Assembly: GCF_014649735.1 (NCBI RefSeq)
Contig: NZ_BMTP01000006.1
Coordinates: 62,001-126,000, forward strand
DNA from: Streptomyces lavendofoliae
Lineage (GTDB): Bacteria > Actinomycetota > Actinomycetes > Streptomycetales > Streptomycetaceae
DNA: 64,000 nucleotides
Direction: 5' to 3'
In this document: in pieces, positions 49,880-58,199 of the stretch
Layout of the letters: each line of letters opens with the position of its first letter
Position numbering within the stretch: the stretch's first letter is position 1
Notes under the pieces: model-generated
What the model was told of the DNA's origin: nothing
The model's input: only the letters and a program-made list of their open reading frames with translations
The model's database searches: none
Translations under genes and position numbers: made by a program

Positions 49880-51177
49880 TCCGGAACCACCCGGCCGTAC
49901 GGCGCCTGCGCGAACGCACCACCACCCGTGGCATCGCGCTCGGGATCACCGCGGTCCTCATCGCCACCGGCGCGAGCCTCGTCCCGCTGGTGACCGGCGC
50001 CGGTGACGACGACCTCGCGGCGACGGCCGACCGCACGTCCGCCCCGGCCCCCCGGCCTCCGGCGGGGCGCAAGGGCGGCGGCGCCGAGAGCTCCGACGAG
50101 GAGTGGGACGGCCGGGTGAGGATCCTCGGGGACGGCTCCACCTCGTACACCGGCCCGCAGCCCGGCCGGCTCAAGCCCCAGCGGCTGAAACCGGGTCAGC
50201 GGCCGCCGCAGTTCGTCGTCTTCTCCTGGGACGGCGCCCTGGAGGGCGACGACCGGCTCTTCTCCCGCTTCCGCCGCGTGGCCAAGGAGAGCGGCGCCCA
50301 CATGACGTTCTTCCTCACGGGCATCTACCTGCTGCCGAAGGAGAAGAAGGACCTCTACCGGCCGCCCCGGCACGACGTGGGAGCGGCGGCCATCTCGTAC
50401 CCGACCCGCGAGCACATCCGCACCACCCTGGAGCAGCTGGGCAAGGCGTGGAAGGAAGGGCACGAGATCGGGTCCCACTTCAACGGCCACTTCTGCGGCG
50501 CCAAGGGCGGTGGGGACTGGACCGCCGCCGAGTGGACCAGCGAGATCGACCAGTTCTACTCCTTCGTGCAGAACTGGAAGACCAACACGGGCTTCACCGA
50601 CCTCGACCCCCTCCCCTTCGACCCCACCCGTGAGGTCGTCGGCGGTCGGGCGCCCTGCCTCGAAGGGCAGAAGACGCTCATACCCGCGTCCAGGCCGTTC
50701 GGATGGCGGTACGACGCGAGCTCGTCGGGCGACTTCCAGATCTGGCCGTCCAGGAAGAACGGCGTCTGGGACCTGCCGCTGCAGATGCTGCCTTTCCCCG
50801 GCAAGGACTTCCAGGTCCTGTCCATGGACTTCAACTACCTCTACAACCAGTCCAAAGGACTGACGGACGGCGATCCGGCGATGTACAGCACCTGGCGCGA
50901 GCAGACCCGCGACTCCTATCTCGCCGGATTCGAGCGCGTCTTCAACGGCAGCCGCGCGCCGATGTTCATCGGCAACCACTTCGAGAACTGGAACGGCGGC
51001 ATCTACATGGACGCGGTGGAGGACGTGATGCGCCGCGTCTGCCCCCGCAAGGAGGTGCGCTGCGTCTCCTTCCGCGAACTGACCGACTGGCTCGACGCGC
51101 AGGACCCGGACGTCCTGGCCCAGTGGCGCACCCTCGATCCCGCTCAGCCACCCGGCTGGTCCTCGCCGGGCAGGTGA
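49876..51177 (+). CDS. Secreted polysaccharide-deacetylase-like protein
   Basis: 433 aa. A membrane/signal helix (GIALGITAVLIATGASLVPLV, ~18-38), a disordered linker, then a NodB-like domain: FVVFSWDGALEGDD (~113-126, motif 1 with one Asp instead of DD), FFLTGIYL, HEIGSHFNGHFCG (HxxxH zinc ligands, ~196-208), and FGWRYDASSSGDFQIWP. Long insertion relative to peptidoglycan deacetylases. ATG overlaps the upstream stop (ATGA), so it is translationally coupled to the GT51 protein; the two probably act on the same cell-wall glycan. Confidence 0.87.
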   Translation: MIRNHPAVRRLRERTTTRGIALGITAVLIATGASLVPLVTGAGDDDLAATADRTSAPAPRPPAGRKGGGAESSDEEWDGRVRILGDGSTSYTGPQPGRLKPQRLKPGQRPPQFVVFSWDGALEGDDRLFSRFRRVAKESGAHMTFFLTGIYLLPKEKKDLYRPPRHDVGAAAISYPTREHIRTTLEQLGKAWKEGHEIGSHFNGHFCGAKGGGDWTAAEWTSEIDQFYSFVQNWKTNTGFTDLDPLPFDPTREVVGGRAPCLEGQKTLIPASRPFGWRYDASSSGDFQIWPSRKNGVWDLPLQMLPFPGKDFQVLSMDFNYLYNQSKGLTDGDPAMYSTWREQTRDSYLAGFERVFNGSRAPMFIGNHFENWNGGIYMDAVEDVMRRVCPRKEVRCVSFRELTDWLDAQDPDVLAQWRTLDPAQPPGWSSPGR

Positions 51178-51244
51178 CCGGCCCCGTCGACGGGCCGCCC
51201 GGCGTGCGGGCCTCCTACGATGTGCGCGGACGAGGGGAGGGCCC

Positions 51245-52618
51245 ATGGGGGTCGGGTGGCGGGCGGGCGAGCGGGCCCATCGGAAGCAGCGGTGGTCGGC
51301 CAGGGCGTCCCTGGTCTGCGTGTCGCTGGCCGCCCTGCTGCCCCTGTTGTACGGGGGGCTCGGCGGCGTCCTGCTGCTCATGGTGGGCGCGGCGGGCATC
51401 GCCGTCACGGCGGCCGGCCTGTGGTGGGTGCTGACGCGGCGCGGCACCGCCCGAGCGGCCGCCGCGACGCTCGCGGCGGCGGCGCCGACCGCCGTCGTCG
51501 CGATGTTCGCCGCCGCCAACCTGCTGTGGGTGGTCGTGCTCTCCCTCACGCTGTGGGTCGCGTCCGTCTGGGCCGGGCGGTACGCGCTGCGGAGCACCGG
51601 TCTGCGTCCCGTGCGGGTGAAGGAGCACCGCACGCCGCCGCCGAGGCGCCCGTTCCTCGTGATGAACCCGCACTCGGGCGGCGCCAAGGTGGAGCGGTTC
51701 GGCCTCAAGGAGAAGGCGGAGCGGCTGGGGGCGCGGGTGGTGCTGCTCGACCCCGAACGGCCGCGGGACGTCGCGGAGCTGGCCCGGCGGGCGGTAGCGG
51801 AGGGCGCCGACCTGCTGGGGGTCGCCGGCGGCGACGGCACCCAGGCGCTGGTCGCCGCGGTCGCCGCCGAGCACGGCCTGCCGTTCCTGGTCGTCTCCGC
51901 GGGCACCCGCAACCACTTCGCGATGGACCTGGGCCTCGACCGCGACGACCCGGCCGCCTGCCTGGACGCGCTCACCGACGGCGTCGAGCTCCATGTGGAC
52001 CTCGGATTCGCCGGCGGGCGCCCGTTCGTCAACAACGTGTCGTTCGGGGTCTACGGGGCGGTCGTGCAGAGCCCGGCGTACCGGGGGGACAAGGTGGGCA
52101 CCGCGCTGGACCTGCTGCCGGAACTGCTCACCGGACAGAGCGGCCCGAGGCTCACCGCGCGTGCCGGCGGGACCACGCTCACCGGACCGCAGGCGCTGCT
52201 GGTGAGCAACAACCCCTACCGCAGGGACGACCCGGCGGGCCTGGGCCGCCGGGAGCGGCTGGACTCCGGCGTGCTGGGCGTGGTGGGCATCCGGGTGGAC
52301 AACGCGGCGGAGGCGGCCGGTCTGCTCCTCGATCCGGAGGCGGGCGCGCTGACGGTGCTGACGGCCCGTGAGGTGGTCGTGGACGCCGACCTCCCGACCG
52401 TCGACGTCGGCATCGACGGGGAGGCCTTCGTCCTGCCCGTCCCGGTGCACTGCCGCATCGCGCCACGGGCGCTGCGCGTCCGGGTACCCCGGCTGCGGCC
52501 CGGGGTCCCGCAGCCCCAGCCCCGCCTCGACTGGCGCCGGGTGCGCAAGCTCGCCGCGGCGGTGAGCCGTACGGCGGTCACCGGCCGCTCGGCCGGCGGG
52601 CCCGGGCTGCCGGGGTGA
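51245..52618 (+). CDS. Diacylglycerol/sphingosine kinase-family protein with membrane N-terminus
   Basis: 457 aa. Four hydrophobic segments in the first 115 residues precede a DAGK catalytic domain: FLVMNPHSGGAKVERFGL, GVAGGDGTQALVAAV (GGDGT ~195), FLVVSAGTRNHFAMDLGL and VNNVSFGVYGAVVQSP. Phosphorylates a lipid such as diacylglycerol at the membrane. ATG after GAGGGCCC. Follows the wall operon by 67 bases and could be co-transcribed. Confidence 0.88.
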   Translation: MGVGWRAGERAHRKQRWSARASLVCVSLAALLPLLYGGLGGVLLLMVGAAGIAVTAAGLWWVLTRRGTARAAAATLAAAAPTAVVAMFAAANLLWVVVLSLTLWVASVWAGRYALRSTGLRPVRVKEHRTPPPRRPFLVMNPHSGGAKVERFGLKEKAERLGARVVLLDPERPRDVAELARRAVAEGADLLGVAGGDGTQALVAAVAAEHGLPFLVVSAGTRNHFAMDLGLDRDDPAACLDALTDGVELHVDLGFAGGRPFVNNVSFGVYGAVVQSPAYRGDKVGTALDLLPELLTGQSGPRLTARAGGTTLTGPQALLVSNNPYRRDDPAGLGRRERLDSGVLGVVGIRVDNAAEAAGLLLDPEAGALTVLTAREVVVDADLPTVDVGIDGEAFVLPVPVHCRIAPRALRVRVPRLRPGVPQPQPRLDWRRVRKLAAAVSRTAVTGRSAGGPGLPG

Positions 52619-52632
52619 CGGCCCGCGGCGCG

Positions 52633-52662
52633 CCCCGGCCCCGGCCCCGGCCCCGGCCCCGC
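52633..52662. repeat. Tandem CCCCGG repeat x5
   Basis: Five head-to-tail copies of CCCCGG directly after the kinase gene. Likely slippage-prone simple repeat. Confidence 0.6.
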
Positions 52663-52774
52663 AGGCGAAACGGTACGCCTGGTACCGACCGGGGCGGGTC
52701 GGACGTATCGGCCCCGCGGGGTGCGTGCTGCCGGTAGCGTCGGTGGGGTGCGTGCGGAAGCGGGGAGGGGCGCC

Positions 52775-53461
52775 ATGCTCACGGTCGTGGGATTTCGGCT
52801 GGGGAACGGCAGTCGGCAGGTGACGGCGGTGGTGACGGAGTCCGGCCGGCTCCACCGCGCGCACGGTCCCTACGGCGCCCCCGGCCGGGCGTCCCGGCCG
52901 GACACCCCGGTCCGCCAGACCCCCGTCCACCGGCACGTGGCGCACCTGCGAGGTCTGCGCTCCCGGTACATGGCGAAGGGCTACTCGGACGAGCTGATCC
53001 CCGGGGCGTGCGTCCAGCTGGCGCTGCGGGAGGACACACCGGAACCCCCGCCCGGCAAGGCACATGTCGTCGAGCCCTCCTGGCCCCTGTTGTTCCGGGC
53101 GTTCGACGCCGCCGCGCCCGCCGCGTCGCGCGGCACCCTCGAGGACGCCATCAACGGCTTCTACACCACGATCGGGGCGCCGTTCCTGCCCCGGCGGCCC
53201 GACCGGCCCGACCGGCCCGACCGGCCGGGCCCCGCCGTCCGGCCCGCGGCCCGGCTCCCGCACCGGGTGGCCGCGTTACGGCGCGCCCTGGCCGCCGGGT
53301 CGGCCGTCAGCTCCCCGCCCCGTCTGGCGGTGGGCTACACGGTCACCGCCGACGACGTGCGCCTCCATGTGGGCCGTGCCAGTGAGAGCCTGCCGCGCCA
53401 GGACGTCGTCGAACTCCACGCGGCGCTCAGCGCGTGGCTGCACCTCAACGCCGCGAGGTGA
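52775..53461 (+). CDS. Hypothetical protein with TTA codon (228 aa)
   Basis: Not recognised. Starts MLTVVGFRLGNGSRQVTAVV after GGGAGGGGCGCC. Features: RHVAHLRGLRSRYMAKGYSD, a linker PDRPDRPDRPG encoded by a 9-bp repeat, and a C-terminal β/α part (RLAVGYTVTADDVRLHVGRA, VELHAALSAWLHLN). Codon 168 is TTA (53276-53278), implying dependence on bldA tRNA. Cytosolic. Confidence 0.65.
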   Translation: MLTVVGFRLGNGSRQVTAVVTESGRLHRAHGPYGAPGRASRPDTPVRQTPVHRHVAHLRGLRSRYMAKGYSDELIPGACVQLALREDTPEPPPGKAHVVEPSWPLLFRAFDAAAPAASRGTLEDAINGFYTTIGAPFLPRRPDRPDRPDRPGPAVRPAARLPHRVAALRRALAAGSAVSSPPRLAVGYTVTADDVRLHVGRASESLPRQDVVELHAALSAWLHLNAAR

Positions 53462-53559
53462 CCGCGGGCGGCGGGGCCGCCGGAGAGGCGGTACCGGAGG
53501 GAACCGCCCGACGCGGACGGTGAAAACGGAATTCCATTACCGTTGGCCGGAATTCTGGC

Positions 53560-53588
53560 TTGCCTGACGTCGAGACGTGCGGGATACC
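53560..53588 (+). promoter_or_regulatory. Leaderless promoter of the amidohydrolase gene
   Basis: -35 TTGCCT (53560-53565), 17-bp spacer, -10 GATACC (53583-53588), six bases to ATG 53595. Upstream, GGAATTC occurs twice (53528-53534 and 53549-53555), a possible repeated regulator site. Confidence 0.5.
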
Positions 53589-53594
53589 ACCCTC

Positions 53595-55034
53595 ATGACG
53601 GAGTCGCCAGAGTTCAACCGCCGCAGCGTACTCGCCGGATTCGGCAGCATCCCCCTCGCCCTGGGCACACGCCCGGCCGGCCAGGCCCCGCCCCCCACCG
53701 GCGGACCCGGCGAGCCCATGCCCGCCACCCTGCTGCGCGGGGCCGGGCTGCTCCTCACCATGGACCCGGCGGTGGGCGACGGGCCCCTGGGCATCCTGCG
53801 CGACGCCGATGTGCTGATGCGGGGTGGGAAGATCGCCGCCGTAGGGCGCCGGCTGCCCGCGCGGCGGGGCGTGCGGGTGCTGGACGCGGGCGGACGCATC
53901 GTCCTGCCGGGATTCGTGGACGTGCACAACCACCTGTGGCAGTCCAGCATCCGGGGCGGATGCGGCAACCAGGACCTGTACGGCTGGCTGGCCTCCTGCA
54001 ACCGCGGGACGCTCGCCCGGATCGGCCCCCGCGACATGTACCGCTTCGCCCGCCTCGCCGCCCTCGACGCGTTGCAGGCCGGCGTCACCACCGTCGTGGA
54101 CTGGGTGCACCCCGTCCCGTACGAGACCAGCGTCCAGCACATAAAGGCGCTGGACGACTCCGGGCTGCGTTTCGTGTACGCGATGACGCAAGGGCCCGCG
54201 GACGCGGACCTTCTCCTGCGGGTGAAGAGGGAACTGCTCGACCCGCTGCCCCTGGCGTCCGCCCACATCTCCACCCATGCCGGCATGGCGACCCTCGGAC
54301 CGCTACGGCGAACCACCGAACTCGCCCGGCACCTCGGGGTGATGCTCAACTCCCATGTCCTGGAGCATCCCGGCGACCGCGGGGACGACCCGGTGCGCGC
54401 CCTGCGGCTCGCGGGAGCCCTCGGCCCGGACCTGCTGATGAACCACGCGATCCACCTGACGGACGACGAGATCGCGCTGATCGCCGAGCACGACGTGCGG
54501 GTGGCCCACTGCCCGCTGAGCAACATGCGGCTGGCCTCCGGCATCATCCGGCTGCCCGCACTGCACGCGCGCGGGGTGAAGGTGGGGCTCGGCCACGACG
54601 GCGGTACCAACGACACGTCCGACATGTTCAACGTCATGAAGGCGGCCGTGGGCCTCCAGCGGGCGTCGCACCGGGACCCCGGGGTGCACCCGTCGATCCC
54701 CGCCGTGCTGCGCATGGCGACCCTCGGCGGGGCGGAGTGCCTCGGGATGGCGGACCACGTCGGCTCCCTCTCCCCCGGCAAGCGCGCGGACGTCCTCGTG
54801 CTGGACCCGGGCACGCTGAACTTCGCGCCCCGCTACGACTGGGTGGGCCAGATCGTGCTGAACGGCCAGCCGCCGAACCTCAGCCACGTCTTCGTGGACG
54901 GCCGGATGCGCAAGGCCGACGGCGTGCTGGTGGGCGTGGACACGGACGCCGTCGTGCGCGAGGCCGAACGCGCCGCCGCCCGGGTGCGCGACACGATGGC
55001 GACCACCGGGCCGCCGCGCGGTGCGAACGGCTGA
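53595..55034 (+). CDS. Amidohydrolase (TrzN/SsnA-like) with twin-arginine-like leader
   Basis: 479 aa metal-dependent hydrolase of the cytosine-deaminase/AtzA subgroup. Metal ligands: HxH in VDVHNHLWQSS (~110), His in SHISTHAG-like AHISTHAGM, NSHVLEH, HAIHLTD, and Asp of GLGHDGGTND. The N-terminus FNRRSVLAGFGSIPLALG looks like a Tat signal, which is rare for the family, so it may be exported. Substrate unknown: a deaminated or dechlorinated heterocycle is typical. Leaderless promoter supports the ATG used. Confidence 0.87.
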   Translation: MTESPEFNRRSVLAGFGSIPLALGTRPAGQAPPPTGGPGEPMPATLLRGAGLLLTMDPAVGDGPLGILRDADVLMRGGKIAAVGRRLPARRGVRVLDAGGRIVLPGFVDVHNHLWQSSIRGGCGNQDLYGWLASCNRGTLARIGPRDMYRFARLAALDALQAGVTTVVDWVHPVPYETSVQHIKALDDSGLRFVYAMTQGPADADLLLRVKRELLDPLPLASAHISTHAGMATLGPLRRTTELARHLGVMLNSHVLEHPGDRGDDPVRALRLAGALGPDLLMNHAIHLTDDEIALIAEHDVRVAHCPLSNMRLASGIIRLPALHARGVKVGLGHDGGTNDTSDMFNVMKAAVGLQRASHRDPGVHPSIPAVLRMATLGGAECLGMADHVGSLSPGKRADVLVLDPGTLNFAPRYDWVGQIVLNGQPPNLSHVFVDGRMRKADGVLVGVDTDAVVREAERAAARVRDTMATTGPPRGANG

Positions 55035-55404
55035 CCGGCCCGGCGGCGCGCCGCCGTCCAGAGGAGCGCCGCCGTCCGTCCGGTGACGGCGGAAGGACCA
55101 ACGCCGTCGCGCCGCAGGGGAACGGGTGATGGTGGTGGTCGGACACGAAGACTCCGAGTCGCCGGACATCGCGGGTGCGACGTCGGCGCCTGGCCCTGTC
55201 CCACGTGATCGGCTGTCCGTTCCGATCTGGGTGAGTGTGGCCGCCACGGGGGCGTCCCATCGCCCGCGCCTCGGGGAGCCGGAGCGGCGGTGTCCGGACT
55301 CATCCGCGCCTGGCTGACGGGTCGTTGACCCGGACCCCACGCCCACCTGCGTACGTACGTGGCGGCAACCTCCGCACGGCCGCGGCCGTCACCAGCGCAC
55401 GGGC
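55035..55404. other. Gap, no intact gene
   Basis: About 370 bases after the amidohydrolase. Nothing recognised; remnant regulator starts about 55405. Confidence 0.4.
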
Positions 55405-55690
55405 GCACCGGCCCTCACCCTCGCCTTCGCCGAGGAGGGCCACGGCCCCGAGCCGGCCCGGCACGTGGCCCGGAACCAGGTCGCATGGCGCCCGGTCACC
55501 CGACCCGGTCGTTCACGCAACACCTCGGCCAGGCACCGGGCCGGTTCGTGCGCCAGGCACGTACCGAGGCCGACGGCCCGCGTGACCAGGCGCTGCGGAT
55601 TCGGCACAACGGAGTCGATGCGCCAGGCGTTCACCGGCCGGTACGAGGTCTGCCCGTCGCGCTACGGGGCCACCGGACCCGGAAACCGCC
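55405..55690 (+). pseudogene. Decayed GlxA/AraC-type regulator
   Basis: Pieces of an AraC-family protein in different plus-strand frames: ALTLAFAEEGHGPEPARHVA (end of the amidase-like domain), then RSFTQHLGQAPGRFVRQART (first HTH region), then RRCGFGTTESMRQAFTGRY followed by EVCPSRYGAT (second HTH, signature). About 70 expected residues are missing between the first two pieces and the frame changes between the last two. Non-functional. Confidence 0.65.
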
Positions 55691-55857
55691 CGGGAGGGGC
55701 ACACCCTTACGGTGACTTCGTCCCGGACGCGCCACCGGCGGCGCGCCGGGCCGGGGCGAACACAACGCCCCTCGCACACACAACAGTTGCAAGCGCGACG
55801 CCTCGGGGCTGGCGGGCTGCCGTGGCATCGGATCTCAACGCGGCGGTCACCGCTTGT

Positions 55858-55887
55858 TTGCTTGACACAACACCGCAGCCGTACTCT
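55858..55887 (+). promoter_or_regulatory. Promoter of histone-H1-like gene
   Basis: -35 TTGCTT (55858-55863), 18-bp spacer, -10 TACTCT (55882-55887), 49 bases before the GTG. TTGACA at 55862-55867 overlaps the -35. Confidence 0.45.
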
Positions 55888-55936
55888 TCAGCACAGTTTC
55901 GTTCCTTCACAAACGCCACGATCCGTAGGAGGACAC

Positions 55937-56914
55937 GTGCCCCTTCCCACCACCGCAGCCGGCAACATCGAGGCCACCACCGCCCTGCTGAGGGAAGAGC
56001 TCCCCCAACTCGAGGAGCAGCAGCAGGCGCTGGAGAAGGATCTGGCCGCCGTCACCGAGCGACTCGGTTCGGTCCGCAGCGCGCTGACCGCGCTGGAGGC
56101 GCTGTCCGTCGCGGCCGTTCCGGCGCCGCGCACCGAGGCACCGGAAGGAGCCGTCGAGGACGCGCCGTCCGGCGCCGGCCCCGAGCCCGAGCCGGAGTCC
56201 GCGCCGAAGCCGGAGCCCGAGCCCGAGGAGGCCCCGGTGGCCGCCGAGGCCACAAAGTCGCCGGCCCCGGCGGCCCAGGACCCGGAGCAGGAGCCCGCCG
56301 CCGAGTCGGCGGCGGAGCGGAAGTCCGGGCAGGAGCCGGAACAGCGGAAGCCGGAAGCGGAGCCGAAGCAGGTCACCACCACGGACGTTCCGGCGCAGCG
56401 CACGGCGCGTACCACCGCCGCCGGCCGGAAGACCACCGCCAAGAAGTCCGCCAAGCCGGCCGCCGGCAAGCCCGCCACCGCCAAGCCCGCTTCCAAGCCC
56501 GCCGCCAAGGCGCGCCCGGCGACGAAGAAGACCGCGACGGCCAAGAAGACCGCCACCACCGCCACCACCACCAAGGCCGCGAAGTCCGGAACCACCGGCA
56601 AGACCGGCACCACCACCAAGACCGGCACCGCCGCCAAGGCCAAGAAGCCCGCAGACAAGGCGCCCGCCACCACCACCGCCACGGCGCCCGCCGCCACCGC
56701 CGGCGACAACACCAACGGGCTGACCGAGCAGGTCGCCGCCGTCCTCGCGCGCAACAGCGACACGCCCCTGCGCGCCCGTGACGTCGCCAAGGAACTGGGC
56801 CGCGATGACAGCACCGGTGCCATCAACACCGTGCGCAGCACCCTCGACCGGCTCGTCGCCACCTCCCGTGCCCGCCGCGCCGGCCGCGGCCTCTACCAGG
56901 CGCCCGCCAACTGA
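55937..56914 (+). CDS. Histone-H1-like/nucleoid-associated protein with C-terminal winged helix
   Basis: 325 aa. Residues ~5-50 predict a coiled coil (LREELPQLEEQQQALEKDLA); ~60-145 are Glu/Pro/Ala-rich and acidic; ~150-250 is a Lys/Ala/Thr-rich tail with KKTATAKKTA and TTGKTGTTTKTG motifs like eukaryotic H1; ~255-325 is a winged-helix domain (LTEQVAAVLARNSDTPLRAR, NTVRSTLDRLVATSRARRAG). Likely binds DNA and compacts it. GTG 55937 follows TAGGAGGACAC. A strong terminator follows. Confidence 0.8.
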   Translation: MPLPTTAAGNIEATTALLREELPQLEEQQQALEKDLAAVTERLGSVRSALTALEALSVAAVPAPRTEAPEGAVEDAPSGAGPEPEPESAPKPEPEPEEAPVAAEATKSPAPAAQDPEQEPAAESAAERKSGQEPEQRKPEAEPKQVTTTDVPAQRTARTTAAGRKTTAKKSAKPAAGKPATAKPASKPAAKARPATKKTATAKKTATTATTTKAAKSGTTGKTGTTTKTGTAAKAKKPADKAPATTTATAPAATAGDNTNGLTEQVAAVLARNSDTPLRARDVAKELGRDDSTGAINTVRSTLDRLVATSRARRAGRGLYQAPAN

Positions 56915-56938
56915 GCCCCGCGATCTGAGCGTGCGGCC

Positions 56939-56967
56939 CGTCCCGGTGGCCCGTTGCCACCGGGACG
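56939..56967 (+). terminator. Perfect 12-bp hairpin terminator
   Basis: CGTCCCGGTGGC (56939-56950) pairs with GCCACCGGGACG (56956-56967), 5-nt loop, 25 bases after the stop. Confidence 0.85.
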
Positions 56968-57095
56968 CCCGCATGCCCGCGGCCCGGCCCGTCCGTCTCG
57001 GCGGGTCACGGCCCCCACCCGAACCACCGAACCACCGGCCGCACGGTCCACCGGCCGGACGACCGGCGCCGTCGCGGGCGCCGTCGCGGGCGCCG

Positions 57096-57524
57096 TCAGC
57101 CCGTCGCCGGGACGAGACCGTCGGCCACCAGCCCGGCGAGCACCGCCTCGCCGAGGGCGTGCACCGCGGACCTCGGACGCACCATCACGGTGAACTCCCT
57201 GATCCGGCCCGCCTCGTCGCATTGCAACAGGTCGATGCCGTGGATCTGCTTGCCGCCGACGGTGGCACGGAAGAGCAGGACCACCGACGGGGCCTCCTCA
57301 CCGTCCGCGGTGGTCTCGGCGGCACCCTCGCAGCGCCCGATGTAGCGGAAGTCCTCGAAGGTGCGCATCAGGACCCTGAAGAGGCCCAGCACCATGGCCT
57401 TGCCCTCGAAGGGCGTGAACGTGACCGGGCTGTAGAGCCGGACGTCCTCGGTGAACAGGCCGTCCAGCGCGGCCACATCGCGATTCGCCACCGCGGTGCG
57501 GAAGTCTTCCACGGTCTTCTCCAC
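57096..57524 (-). CDS. SnoaL/NTF2-like protein
   Basis: 142 aa. Typical SnoaL-like cone fold: FRTAVANRDVAALDGLFTED at the N-terminus, VTFTPFEGKAMVLGLFRVLM, and strands VVLLFRATVGGKQIHGIDLL then AGRIREFTVMVRPRSAV. Members act as isomerases, cyclases or dehydratases on small hydrophobic ligands. GTG 57524 follows GGAGGGCCT. Divergent from a PadR gene with one palindrome between them, so it is the likely target. Confidence 0.85.
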   Translation of the reverse strand: MEKTVEDFRTAVANRDVAALDGLFTEDVRLYSPVTFTPFEGKAMVLGLFRVLMRTFEDFRYIGRCEGAAETTADGEEAPSVVLLFRATVGGKQIHGIDLLQCDEAGRIREFTVMVRPRSAVHALGEAVLAGLVADGLVPATG

Positions 57525-57534
57525 AGGCCCTCCA

Positions 57535-57568
57535 TACTCAAAAATCTGACTAGTCAGTTTTTTGAGTA
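57535..57568. promoter_or_regulatory. 34-bp near-perfect palindrome, PadR operator candidate
   Basis: TACTCAAAAATCTGACT (57535-57551) and AGTCAGTTTTTTGAGTA (57552-57568): 16 of 17 positions pair. It lies 11 bases upstream of the SnoaL GTG and 59 bases upstream of the PadR start and is far more AT-rich than its surroundings. A dimer (or two) could repress both divergent genes. Confidence 0.8.
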
Positions 57569-57626
57569 TCATGCAGGGGCGAGCGGCTGAGGGGAAGAGG
57601 CCGGGACAGGAAAGGGGGCCGCTGCG

Positions 57627-58199
57627 GTGGCTTTGCGGCATGCCGTGCTGGCGGCGCTGCTGGACGGGGAGTTCAGCGGGTACCAGCTGGCGAAGGCGTT
57701 CGACATCGGCGTCGCCAACTTCTGGCACGCCCTGCCCCAGCAGCTCTACGCCGAGCTGGCCAGACTGGAGAGGGACGGCCTCGTCGCGGGCAGGCAGGTG
57801 GTTCAGGAGACCCGGCCCAACAAACGGTTGTTCCGGGTCACCGAGGCCGGCCGGGCGGAGCTGGAGGCGTTCGCCGCCGCCGCGTCGAAGCCGTCGTTCA
57901 TCCGCGACGACCTGCTGGTGAAGGTCCAGGCCGCCGACCGCGTCGGCACGGCACCGGTGATCGGACAACTGGAGGAGCGGGCGTCGGCGGCCGAGGCCAA
58001 GATCGAGCTGCTGAGCGCGTTGTTGCGGCAGCTGCGCGGCGACGTGGACGAGGAGGAGTTCCTGCTCCGGGGCGAGCGGATCGGGCCGTACCTCACCTGC
58101 CTGCGCGGCCTGGCCTTCGAGCGCGAGCACCGCGACTGGTGCCTGCGGATCGCGGCCGTCCTGCGGGAGAGGCGGAGGGCCACCCATGGCGAGCGGTGA
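57627..58199 (+). CDS. PadR-family transcriptional regulator
   Basis: 190 aa. Winged-helix N-terminus (LRHAVLAALLDGEFSGYQLA, LPQQLYAELARLERDGLVAG, RLFRVTEAGRAELEAF) and a long C-terminal helical dimerisation domain (EERASAAEAKIELLSALLRQ), as in the PadR subfamily-2 (Vir-type). GTG start behind GGAAAGGGGGCC. Expected to sense a small phenolic or drug-like ligand. Overlaps the SGNH hydrolase gene start by 14 bases. Confidence 0.9.
   Translation: MALRHAVLAALLDGEFSGYQLAKAFDIGVANFWHALPQQLYAELARLERDGLVAGRQVVQETRPNKRLFRVTEAGRAELEAFAAAASKPSFIRDDLLVKVQAADRVGTAPVIGQLEERASAAEAKIELLSALLRQLRGDVDEEEFLLRGERIGPYLTCLRGLAFEREHRDWCLRIAAVLRERRRATHGER

Noticed and set aside
56052..56974. Minus-strand Gly-rich frame (GGGG/LGGG repeats) opposite the H1-like gene
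   Set aside because: Arises from complementing Ala/Lys/Thr-rich codons; no start, no family.
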